Assembly: GCA_012032215.1 (NCBI GenBank)
Contig: JAAURO010000148.1
Location: 1-5,439 of the forward strand
Source: Limnobacter sp.
Lineage (GTDB): Bacteria > Pseudomonadota > Gammaproteobacteria > Burkholderiales > Burkholderiaceae_B
Direction of reading: 5' to 3'
Length of the DNA stretch: 5,439 nt
Part shown: positions 1-5,317 of the stretch, one piece after another
Numbering within the stretch: position 1 is the first letter of the stretch
How the letters are laid out: every line of letters starts with the position of its first letter
The notes under the pieces: model-generated
Database searches by the model: none
What the model was told of the DNA's origin: nothing
The model's input: the letters and a program-made list of their open reading frames with translations, nothing else
Made by a program: the position numbers and the translations under genes

Positions 1-265
1 TTGAAACGCTGGGCAAGGCCTGCCAGCCACGCTTGAATGGGGCCTTGGCCTGAGTTTCAGCGATATGCAGTTTGTCGGGAATCTTGAAGGCCCATCAGGC
101 AAAAGTACTCGGGCAGAACCACTACCTGGGCACCCTTGCTGGCGGCCTCTTGACACAAAGCCTCAGCCTGCGCCAGATTTTCCGGCACATCAGGAGAGGA
201 CACCATTTGCAGCGCTGCAATGGTTTGTGTGGGAAACTCTGGGGGGAAGCCGTTAAGTTGGTCAT
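1..265 (-). pseudogene. Nitrilase-superfamily carbon-nitrogen hydrolase, 5' part, with three apparent frameshifts
   Basis: This is the N-terminal part of a C-N hydrolase that runs off the left edge. What is visible: an IAALQM first strand, a helix, then VVVLPEYFCLMG, whose Glu is the expected first member of the family's Glu-Lys-Cys catalytic triad (about residue 53 once repaired), then GPIQAWLAGLAQRF. Lys and Cys lie outside the window. These pieces are not in one frame. The ATG at 263-265 reads MTNLTASP and joins the core frame only if one C is added to the C6 run (241-246). One C must be removed at 77-79 to read SDKLHIAET, and one G added near 49-50 to read QGQGPIQ. Without repair, the only usable in-frame start is the ATG at 204-206, which cuts into the first strand, and the frame stops at 57-59. 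Family relatives include Nit1/YbeM-type amidases, but the substrate cannot be assigned. No good ribosome binding site precedes the ATG. Confidence 0.8.
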
Positions 266-311
266 CCCAAAATTCTAACGGAGTTTGGTCAAGCGTGCGC
301 TTGCGTGCTCC

Positions 312-348
312 GGTTGCCTGCCTGCTTGTTGCGGGCAGGCAGGCAACC
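312..348. repeat. Perfect 14-bp inverted repeat (stable hairpin) between gltL and the nitrilase gene
   Basis: Positions 312-325 and 335-348 are exact reverse complements (arms GGTTGCCTGCCTGC), separated by a 9-base loop. The element lies 23 bases past the gltL stop. On the minus-strand transcript no U-tract follows the stem (GGAGCACGC comes next), so it is not a canonical intrinsic terminator. Likely roles are a 3'-end stabiliser or processing barrier for the glt mRNA, a Rho-assisted stop, or a dispersed genomic repeat. The structure is certain; the role is inferred. Confidence 0.75.
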
Positions 349-371
349 TGGCACTAAACCGGACACTGTTT

Positions 372-1100
372 TTAGTGATCCAGAATTTTCGACAGGAACA
401 ACTGCGCGCGTTCTGAACGAGCGCTGCCAAAGAACTCTTCCTTGGTGCAGTCTTCCACGATATGGCCTTGGTCCATAAATACCACACGGCCTGCCACCTT
501 GCGGGCAAAGCCCATTTCGTGGGTAACGCACATCATGGTCATGCCTTCCTGGGCAAGTTCAACCATGACATCCAGCACTTCGTTGATCATTTCTGGATCA
601 AGGGCAGAAGTTGGCTCATCGAACAACATGCAAATAGGGTTCATGCACAATGCCCGTGCAATGGCCACACGCTGCTGCTGCCCGCCAGACAACTGACCTG
701 GAAACTTGGGCGCATGAGCCTTCAAACCCACACGATCCAGCATGGCCATGGCATTTTCGGATGCCTCGTCTTTGGAGCGGCCCAATACCCTGATTTGTGC
801 CAAGGTAAGGTTTTGCTCGATAGACAAATGTGGAAACAGTTCAAAGTGTTGAAACACCATGCCCACGCGTGAACGCAGTTTGGGCAGGTTGGTACCTGCA
901 TCACCAACAGACACTCCATCAATAGTGATAGTGCCCGCCTGGAATGGCTCCAGAGCATTGACAGTTTTAATCAGGGTAGATTTGCCGGAACCTGAAGGTC
1001 CACAAACAACCACCACCTCCCCTTTTTTTACTGAGGTTGTACAATCGGTCAGCACCTGAAAACTGCCGTACCACTTACTTACTTTTTTGATTTCAATCAC
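372..1100 (-). CDS. gltL: Glutamate/aspartate ABC transporter, ATP-binding protein GltL
   Basis: This is the cytoplasmic ATPase that powers uptake of glutamate and aspartate through GltJ/GltK. Its 242 residues match the usual length of about 241. Visible motifs: Walker A GPSGSGKST (34-42), Q-loop Gln84 within MVFQHFELFPHLS, signature LSGGQ (137-141), Walker B CMLFDE (157-162), D-loop SALD (165-168) and switch His194 in VTHEMGF, so all catalytic elements are present. The frame is open upstream to an ATG at 1170-1172, but that would overlap gltK by about 60 bases and add 24 unrelated residues. I choose the GTG at 1098-1100 because it is preceded by GGAG at a 6-base spacing and gives the family N-terminus (IEIKKVSKWYG). 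It starts 11 bases after gltK and is the last gene of the transport operon. The close match to GltL over its whole length separates it from other polar amino acid ATPases such as GlnQ. Confidence 0.96.
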   Translation of the reverse strand: MIEIKKVSKWYGSFQVLTDCTTSVKKGEVVVVCGPSGSGKSTLIKTVNALEPFQAGTITIDGVSVGDAGTNLPKLRSRVGMVFQHFELFPHLSIEQNLTLAQIRVLGRSKDEASENAMAMLDRVGLKAHAPKFPGQLSGGQQQRVAIARALCMNPICMLFDEPTSALDPEMINEVLDVMVELAQEGMTMMCVTHEMGFARKVAGRVVFMDQGHIVEDCTKEEFFGSARSERAQLFLSKILDH

Positions 1101-1106
1101 AGTGTG

Positions 1107-1110
1107 CTCC
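1107..1110 (-). promoter_or_regulatory. Ribosome binding site deciding the GTG start of gltL
   Basis: GGAG on the minus strand lies 6 bases before the GTG at 1098-1100, in the short gap after the gltK stop. It supports the shorter start over the in-frame ATG at 1170-1172, which would sit inside gltK. Confidence 0.7.
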
Positions 1111-1111
1111 G

Positions 1112-1798
1112 CTATCGAATAATTTTGGTTTTGCGCTGTAGGTACTTGACCAGCATCGACAGACTGAAACAAATCGCCAGATAAACGACCGCGACAAAGC
1201 TGTACATTTCAACCAGACGACTGTCACGTTGGGCTATCTTGGAAGCAGCTCCAAGAAAGTCTGTGACTGACAGCACATAAACTAAAGAAGTGTCCTGGAA
1301 CAGAATAATGGTCTGAGTGAGTAGAACCGGAAGCATGTTTCTGAATGCCTGCGGCAAAACAACCAGACGCATGGACTGCCCATACGTAAGACCCAGCGCA
1401 TAGGCTGCGCCCACCTGTCCTTTAGGAATACTTTGAATACCGGCCCGCATGATTTCACAGAAAAATGCAGCTTCAAACATGATAAAGGTAATATAGGCCG
1501 AACGGTCCGGGCCAACTTGTGGCGGACGCTCGTAACCCATTACGGCCTGCAAAACAACAGGAACCAGAAAGTAAAACCAGAAAAGAACCAGAATCAGGGG
1601 AATGGAACGCATGAGGTTCACATAACCCGCGGCCAGCAAGCGCAGCGGTTTGATGCTTGAAAGACGGGCCAAGGCCAGCAATGTTCCGAAGAAAATACCA
1701 CCCAGACAAGCCACTACGGTAAGTTGTACTGTGTAGGCTAGGCCTTTCATCAAATAGGGAAGCGTGCCGACAATGGCACTGAAATCCAGATCACCCAT
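1112..1798 (-). CDS. gltK: Glutamate/aspartate ABC transporter, permease GltK
   Basis: One of the two inner-membrane permease subunits, 228 residues against about 224 in E. coli. Hydrophobic segments lie around residues 20-44 and 66-86, one or more follow between about 100 and 200, and the last is near 203-218. The cytoplasmic EAA loop that docks on the ATPase is clear: EIMRAGIQSIPKGQ leads into AAYALGL (about 115-137). The LMRSIPLILVLFW stretch (62-74) is typical of polar amino acid permeases of the HisM/GltK type. The ATG overlaps the gltJ stop by one base (TAATG), so translation is probably coupled, and a G5 run 6 bases upstream can serve as ribosome binding site. It pairs with GltJ to form the channel. 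No lesion is seen. Confidence 0.95.
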   Translation of the reverse strand: MGDLDFSAIVGTLPYLMKGLAYTVQLTVVACLGGIFFGTLLALARLSSIKPLRLLAAGYVNLMRSIPLILVLFWFYFLVPVVLQAVMGYERPPQVGPDRSAYITFIMFEAAFFCEIMRAGIQSIPKGQVGAAYALGLTYGQSMRLVVLPQAFRNMLPVLLTQTIILFQDTSLVYVLSVTDFLGAASKIAQRDSRLVEMYSFVAVVYLAICFSLSMLVKYLQRKTKIIR

Positions 1799-2538
1799 TA
1801 TTTACCCCCTGCAATGTAGCCAGGCACAGCCACTTTTTTCTCGATGTGTGCCATAACTCGGTTTACTGTCATGGCAACAATTACATACAGTATGGTGGCC
1901 GCAATGTAAGCTTCCAGAAATGCAAAGGTCATTTCACCCATTTCGCGGGTACGGAAAGTAAGCTCGGTCAAGCCGATGGTAAGTGCCACCGAAGAATTCT
2001 TGATAAGATTCATGGCTTCAGAAGTCATGGGAGGCACGATAATGCGGTAGGCCATGGGAAGAAGTACGAAACGGTAGGTTTCGGCTTCGGTAAACCCCAT
2101 TGCATACCCTGCATACCGCTGGCCAATGGGCAAAGACAGAATGCCTGACTTTACCTGTTCGGCTACGCGTGCACCGGTGTACAAGCCCAGACACAATACA
2201 GAAGCAACAAACTGAACAAACGTGGGGTCTTGTTCAATAGACCAGGATTTAATGGCTGGCACCAGTTCCGGTACAACGAAGTACCAGATAAAAAACTGCA
2301 CAATCAGCGGAATGTTGCGAAAAAATTCTACGTAGGTGTTACCTATCAAAGACAATGCTTTGGATGAGGTGGTTCTGAAAACCCCCATGAGGGAACCCAC
2401 AAAGAAGGCAATAACGCCTGCAACAAGTGACAAACCAAGAGTCCAGAAAAGCCCGGACATGAGCATTTCCCACCAGACTATGGTTTCGCCTTCGACGATC
2501 GGCTGAAAAAACAAAAGCCAGTTCAGATCGTTAATCAT
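1798..2538 (-). CDS. gltJ: Glutamate/aspartate ABC transporter, permease GltJ
   Basis: The second inner-membrane permease subunit of the acidic amino acid importer. It has 246 residues, the same as the E. coli protein. An amphipathic N-terminus (WLLFFQPIVEGET) typical of GltJ is followed by membrane segments near 28-54 and 76-96, another near 107-121, and one at about 210-224. The ATPase-docking EAA loop is ARVAEQVKSGILSLP followed by GQRYAGYAMGF (123-149). The FFRNIPLIVQFFIWYF motif (72-87) is family-typical. The ATG is preceded by AAGG at a 5-base spacing. The gene follows a strong hairpin after gltI, so its transcript level is probably lower than that of gltI. It overlaps gltK by one base. 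Confidence 0.95.
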   Translation of the reverse strand: MINDLNWLLFFQPIVEGETIVWWEMLMSGLFWTLGLSLVAGVIAFFVGSLMGVFRTTSSKALSLIGNTYVEFFRNIPLIVQFFIWYFVVPELVPAIKSWSIEQDPTFVQFVASVLCLGLYTGARVAEQVKSGILSLPIGQRYAGYAMGFTEAETYRFVLLPMAYRIIVPPMTSEAMNLIKNSSVALTIGLTELTFRTREMGEMTFAFLEAYIAATILYVIVAMTVNRVMAHIEKKVAVPGYIAGGK

Positions 2539-2579
2539 CTCAACCTTCTTTCCGATTAAACGGATTATTCTTAAAGAAC

Positions 2580-2615
2580 AAAAGGCCCCTGCGGCTGGCG
2601 CCGCAGCGGCCTTTT
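2580..2615. terminator. Bidirectional intrinsic-terminator-like hairpin between gltI and gltJ
   Basis: Positions 2580-2595 pair with 2600-2615: 16 positions with a single C-C mismatch and a TGGC loop. The outer part is AAAAGGCC/GGCCTTTT and the core is GC-rich. On the minus-strand RNA the stem ends in UUUU followed by GUUCUUU, a good U-tract. It begins 15 bases after the gltI stop and lies 41 bases before the gltJ start. Partial termination here would leave abundant gltI mRNA and less gltJKL mRNA, a common arrangement for binding-protein operons. No separate promoter for gltJ is evident in the remaining gap, so read-through is inferred. Confidence 0.8.
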
Positions 2616-2630
2616 AACTACGGCAAACTA

Positions 2631-3536
2631 TTACTTGACGCCCTCTGAATTGGGATTGGCAATTGCTGCTTTCAATTCAGGTGACATGGCAAAGTTCAAA
2701 TTGATGCCTTTTGGAGGAATGGGACTTTCGAACCATTTGGCGTAAATTTTGTTGATTTCGCCAGATTTCATCAACTTATTCAGGGCTTCGTCAGCCACTT
2801 CTTTGAACATCGGGTCGTCTTTGCGAATCATGATGCCGTAAGGTTCTGTGCGCAGAACTTCGGGCAGGAACATGAAATCATCGGGAGTTTTGCTGTTGGC
2901 GATCAGGCCAGCAATCAGGATGTCATCCATCACGAAAGCTTTGGCACGATCGTTGGCAACCAGCAGGAAACTTTCCGCGTGGTCTTTGCCGTAAATCTCT
3001 TTAAAGTTGATTTTTGAACCTTTTTCGTTTTCGCGAATCAACTGAACCGAGGTGGTACCAGACGTGGTGGCAATAGGCTGACCGTCCAAATCGGACAGTG
3101 ATTTAATACCGCTGTCTTTTTTAACAACCACTTTCACGTTGGTAACAAAGGTGGTGTTGGCAAAGCTTACTTGCTCCTGGCGTTTCACGGAGTTGGTGGT
3201 AGAACCACATTCCATGTCGATGGTGCCGTTTTGCAGCAGCGGGATACGGTTGGCAGAAGTAACTGGTTGCAATACCACTTTAAGGTCAGGCTTTTTGAGC
3301 TTTGCCTTGACTGCATCGATTACGTAACCGCAAAGTTCCATTGAGTAGCCGATGGGCTTTTGCTGATCATCCAGGTAAGAAAAAGGCACAGAAGATTCAC
3401 GGTGACCGACAACCAGCGTGCCAGTGTCGGCAACTTTCTTCAGAGTACCAGTAGGACTGTGGTCATCAGCCTTACAGCCTGTTGCAGCTGCCAAACCACC
3501 AATAGCCAACAACGCAGCAATCATATTACGTTTCAT
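2631..3536 (-). CDS. gltI: Glutamate/aspartate periplasmic-binding protein GltI
   Basis: The solute-binding component, 301 residues (E. coli about 302), that captures glutamate/aspartate outside the inner membrane and delivers it to GltJK. Binding-site stretches known from the family are all recognisable: GHRESSVPFSY (44-54), TSANR (93-97), ECGSTTN (109-115), SGTTS (159-163) and KDHAES (184-189). The C-terminal NKIYAKWFESPIPPKG is also typical. An export signal lies at residues 1-20 (KRN, then a hydrophobic stretch). ATGC at 18-21 fits a loose lipobox, so the protein could be lipidated at Cys21; cleavage by signal peptidase I at CKA/DD is the alternative and aligns with the E. coli site. The frame is open to an earlier ATG at 3639-3641, but the ATG at 3534-3536 has AAAGGAG at a 5-base spacing and begins the signal peptide. 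It lies 129 bases after the restored aspA end. Confidence 0.96.
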   Translation of the reverse strand: MKRNMIAALLAIGGLAAATGCKADDHSPTGTLKKVADTGTLVVGHRESSVPFSYLDDQQKPIGYSMELCGYVIDAVKAKLKKPDLKVVLQPVTSANRIPLLQNGTIDMECGSTTNSVKRQEQVSFANTTFVTNVKVVVKKDSGIKSLSDLDGQPIATTSGTTSVQLIRENEKGSKINFKEIYGKDHAESFLLVANDRAKAFVMDDILIAGLIANSKTPDDFMFLPEVLRTEPYGIMIRKDDPMFKEVADEALNKLMKSGEINKIYAKWFESPIPPKGINLNFAMSPELKAAIANPNSEGVK

Positions 3537-3541
3537 TTTTG

Positions 3542-3548
3542 CTCCTTT
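3542..3548 (-). promoter_or_regulatory. Ribosome binding site deciding the start of gltI
   Basis: AAAGGAG on the minus strand, 5 bases before the ATG at 3534-3536. It favours this ATG over the upstream in-frame ATG at 3639-3641, which would put about 35 extra residues ahead of an obvious signal peptide. Confidence 0.75.
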
Positions 3549-3559
3549 GATTAAAAGTT

Positions 3560-3575
3560 GCACAGCAAGCCGTGC
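3560..3575 (-). other. Small inverted repeat in the gltI leader
   Basis: The minus strand reads GCACGGCTTGCTGTGC, a 7-base inverted repeat with one G-T pair around a TT centre. It ends about 11 bases before the gltI ribosome binding site. It could be a leader hairpin or an operator for a dimeric regulator; nothing else in the window supports either choice. The stem is short. Confidence 0.3.
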
Positions 3576-3627
3576 TTTTTCACTCCTCCGCGGGCCAAAC
3601 CCAAGCCAACGGTTCCATGATGGACAA

Positions 3628-3656
3628 CAGTTTTTTAACACCTGTTTTTTTAACTG
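3628..3656. repeat. AT-rich direct repeats in the aspA-gltI gap
   Basis: On the plus strand, CAGTTTTTTAAC (3628-3639) is followed by CTGTTTTTTTAAC (3642-3654). The two near-identical T-run motifs are offset by about 15 bases and bounded by a CAGTT...AACTG inverted pair. They start about 10 bases after the restored aspA stop. The gap shows no convincing promoter hexamers and no GC-rich terminator stem, so gltI may be transcribed by read-through from aspA. The function is unknown. Confidence 0.4.
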
Positions 3657-3741
3657 CCTTATTTCCTACAACTTGACACGCCGAGGCTGGGTTAAAACCT
3701 CTGGGCGCAAGATTTCTTTTAACTGCTGTTCGGTCAACAGG

Positions 3742-3743
3742 CC
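3742..3743 (-). other. Frameshift site 2 in aspA (missing G)
   Basis: The minus strand reads GAAAAGGCCTGTTGA, giving LEKAC and a stop. With GGG instead of GG it reads [15 protein letters not shown] and continues to a TAG at 3666-3668. This restores the usual aspartase C-terminal segment (compare LERGLLTEAEL in E. coli). Confidence 0.85.
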
Positions 3744-4223
3744 TTTTCAAGGACGAGTTCATCGACCCTGCGACCGGTTAAAAGTGCCTTTTTGGCAATT
3801 TCTGAGGCCTCATCATAGCCGATATACGGATTCAATGAAGTGGCCAGAGAAGCAGATTCATGCACTCTTAGCTTTAAAAGTGCTTCGTTTGCGGTAATCC
3901 CCAATACGCAATTGCGCGTTAGAGTGTCGCAAGCTGCCGTTAAATGGTAAATACTTTTAAACAGGCTCCAGGCAATAATAGGTTCAAAGGCATTGAGCTG
4001 CAGTTGGCCTGCTTCGGCTGCCATGGTTACCGTTACATCGTTGCCGATCACCTCGAAGGCCACCTGGTTAACCACCTCCGGAATGACCGGATTGACCTTG
4101 CCAGGCATTATCGAGGAGCCCGCCGCACGAGGCGGCAGGTTAATTTCGTTGAAACCTGCTTGCGGACCAGACGACAGCAACCGCAAATCATTGCAGATTT
4201 TAGACAATTTTACGGCGATGCGC

Positions 4224-4226
4224 TTT
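4224..4226 (-). other. Frameshift site 1 in aspA (extra A in a run of three)
   Basis: The N-terminal aspA frame is family-like up to Lys304 (AAA at 4224-4226). The continuation [16 protein letters not shown] is in another frame starting at the CGC at 4220-4222. Removing one A gives CTC AAG CGC (Leu-Lys-Arg) and joins the two halves without loss of any residue. Confidence 0.88.
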
Positions 4227-5140
4227 GAGCACGCCCGAGAGTTGTACAAAAGATCCGGTGTCCTGGGTGGCTTCTACCAGGTCTGGGGCAGTAATCAGGC
4301 CCAGCTGAGTGATCTCTGCCAGGTAATGGCGGGCCCGCGCAGCGTATTCCGGGTCGGTGTTAATGCCGGTGCCAATGGCCGTGGCGCCCAGGTTGATTTC
4401 GTGAATCAGCGAAATGGCTTCCTGCAAACGCTGGCGATCTTCGCGAATCATGACAGAAAACGCAGAAAACTCCTGACCCAGAGTCATGGGCACGGCATCC
4501 TGCAATTGGGTGCGGCCTATTTTCAGAATTTTTCTGAATTGAAAGGCTTTTTCGGCAAAAGCTTCCTGCAGTTTTTCAAGCTGGGCCGACAAACCCACAA
4601 TGGCTTTAATCAGGCCAATTTTTACGGCTGTGGGGTACACATCGTTGGTGCTTTGCGAGGCGTTGACGTGCTCAATGGGGTGAATAAGCTTGTAGTCGCC
4701 CTTTACACCGCCAAGCAGCTCAATAGCCCGGTTGGCAATGACTTCGTTGGCATTCATGTTGGTGGAAGTGCCTGCCCCTCCCTGTATGACATCGACCACA
4801 AACTGGTCGTGGAATGCGCCTTCACCAATTTCCAGACAGGCTTTGCAAATTGCATCGGCAATTTTGGCGGGAATGGCTTCCAGATCAGAGTTGGCCTTGG
4901 CGGCCGCAAACTTGACTGCCACCAAAGCTTTGATGAGCTCGGGGGCGTTGTTAAGGGCAAAACCGGTAATTTGATAGCTGTCGAGGGCGCGACTGGTGTG
5001 CACACCCCAGTAAGCATCAATGGGTATTTGTTTCTCGCCCAGTAAGTCTTTTTCTATCCTGAATGCTGCCTTGCCGGACTCCGCTTTAAATTCAGGCTTT
5101 TGTTCAGCCTTGGAATCCATTTTAGATTTTGTCATAAAGT

Positions 5141-5144
5141 CTCC
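5141..5144 (-). promoter_or_regulatory. Ribosome binding site deciding the start of aspA
   Basis: GGAG on the minus strand lies 5 bases before the ATG at 5133-5135. The alternative in-frame Met codons at 5205-5207 and 5118-5120 have no comparable site upstream, so this start is preferred. Confidence 0.65.
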
Positions 5145-5240
5145 GACACCTTCTTTAACACGCAGACAACTATACAGGGGTGTGATGCAAGGCGAGCATT
5201 TAAGCATGCAAACGCAACATTGAAAAACGAGCTACCTCAA

Positions 5241-5260
5241 CGGGGGAGGACCGGGGGGAG
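5241..5260. repeat. Pair of G-run direct repeats upstream of aspA
   Basis: On the plus strand, CGGGGGAG (5241-5248) and CGGGGGGAG (5252-5260) form an imperfect direct repeat with a period of about 11 bases, one helical turn, roughly 105 bases before the aspA start. This spacing would suit a protein binding the same face twice. Only two long G-runs are present, so a classical four-run G-quadruplex is not supported. Confidence 0.35.
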
Positions 5261-5317
5261 ATCGTTTACCCTAATACGCCTTTTGGCGCTTTGAATCCTG
5301 GCTCACACTTTCCCCGT

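Larger units (their letters stand above)
3666..5135 (-). pseudogene. aspA: Aspartate ammonia-lyase (aspartase), interrupted by two single-base frameshifts
   Basis: Aspartase deaminates L-aspartate to fumarate and ammonia in the cytoplasm as a homotetramer. The repaired protein has 489 residues, normal for the family. Motifs in repaired numbering: QGGAGTSTNMNANEV (118-132), HVNASQSTND (156-165), GRTQLQDAVP, and the superfamily signature [11 protein letters not shown] (339-349) carrying the catalytic-loop serine. Two lesions break the gene. An extra A in the AAA run at 4224-4226 sends the N-terminal frame to a stop at 4200-4202 after [10 protein letters not shown], where [12 protein letters not shown] is expected. 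A missing G at 3742-3743 ends the second frame at 3734-3736 after VLEKAC, where [16 protein letters not shown] is expected, running to TAG at 3666-3668. The ATG at 5133-5135 has GGAG at a 5-base spacing. The first 24 or so residues are a Lys/Glu-rich extension absent from typical aspartases. Whether the lesions are real or sequence errors cannot be told here. Fumarase C and argininosuccinate lyase are excluded by the aspartase-specific wording. Confidence 0.93.
5136..5317 (-). other. Intergenic region between the ABC exporter gene and aspA; presumed aspA promoter region
   Basis: This gap of 182 bases should contain the aspA promoter. A TATAGT box is present (5169-5174, minus strand), but the nearest TTGCAT (5185-5190) is only 10 bases upstream, too close for a sigma-70 pair, and nothing matches at 16-18 bases. 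A short CGCC-TTTT-GGCG hairpin lies at 5277-5288, after the exporter stop, and is too weak to call a terminator. Two C-run motifs at 5241-5260 are described separately. No coding sequence or RNA gene is recognised. Confidence 0.4.

Noticed and set aside
275..531. Two short minus-strand frames over the end of gltL and the downstream hairpin
   Set aside because: They are out-of-frame readings of the gltL C-terminus that continue into the inverted repeat; neither resembles a protein.
3580..3762. 60-codon minus-strand open frame spanning the aspA end and the gap before gltI
   Set aside because: It reads the aspA C-terminus in a third frame and runs into intergenic DNA; it has no ribosome binding site and no family resemblance.
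3418..3897. 159-codon plus-strand open frame across the gltI start and aspA end
   Set aside because: It overlaps gltI and aspA on the opposite strand, has mixed composition and no recognisable motif.
4200..4249. Programmed ribosomal frameshift in aspA
   Set aside because: The site has no slippery heptamer-plus-structure arrangement, a second unrelated shift occurs downstream, and aspartases are not known to use recoding.
3993..5045. Long plus-strand open frame of 350 codons opposite aspA
   Set aside because: It lies antisense to aspA, whose frames carry unmistakable aspartase motifs. It has no recognisable domain and owes its length to the codon pattern of the opposite strand.
5169..5190. 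TATAGT with TTGCAT as an aspA promoter
   Set aside because: The hexamers are only 10 bases apart, too short for sigma-70 binding, so it is not called as a promoter.
5241..5260. G-quadruplex upstream of aspA
   Set aside because: Only two runs of three or more G are present, fewer than the four needed for a standard quadruplex.
5277..5288. CGCC-TTTT-GGCG hairpin as terminator of the exporter gene
   Set aside because: The stem is only 4 bp and no U-tract follows on the minus strand.
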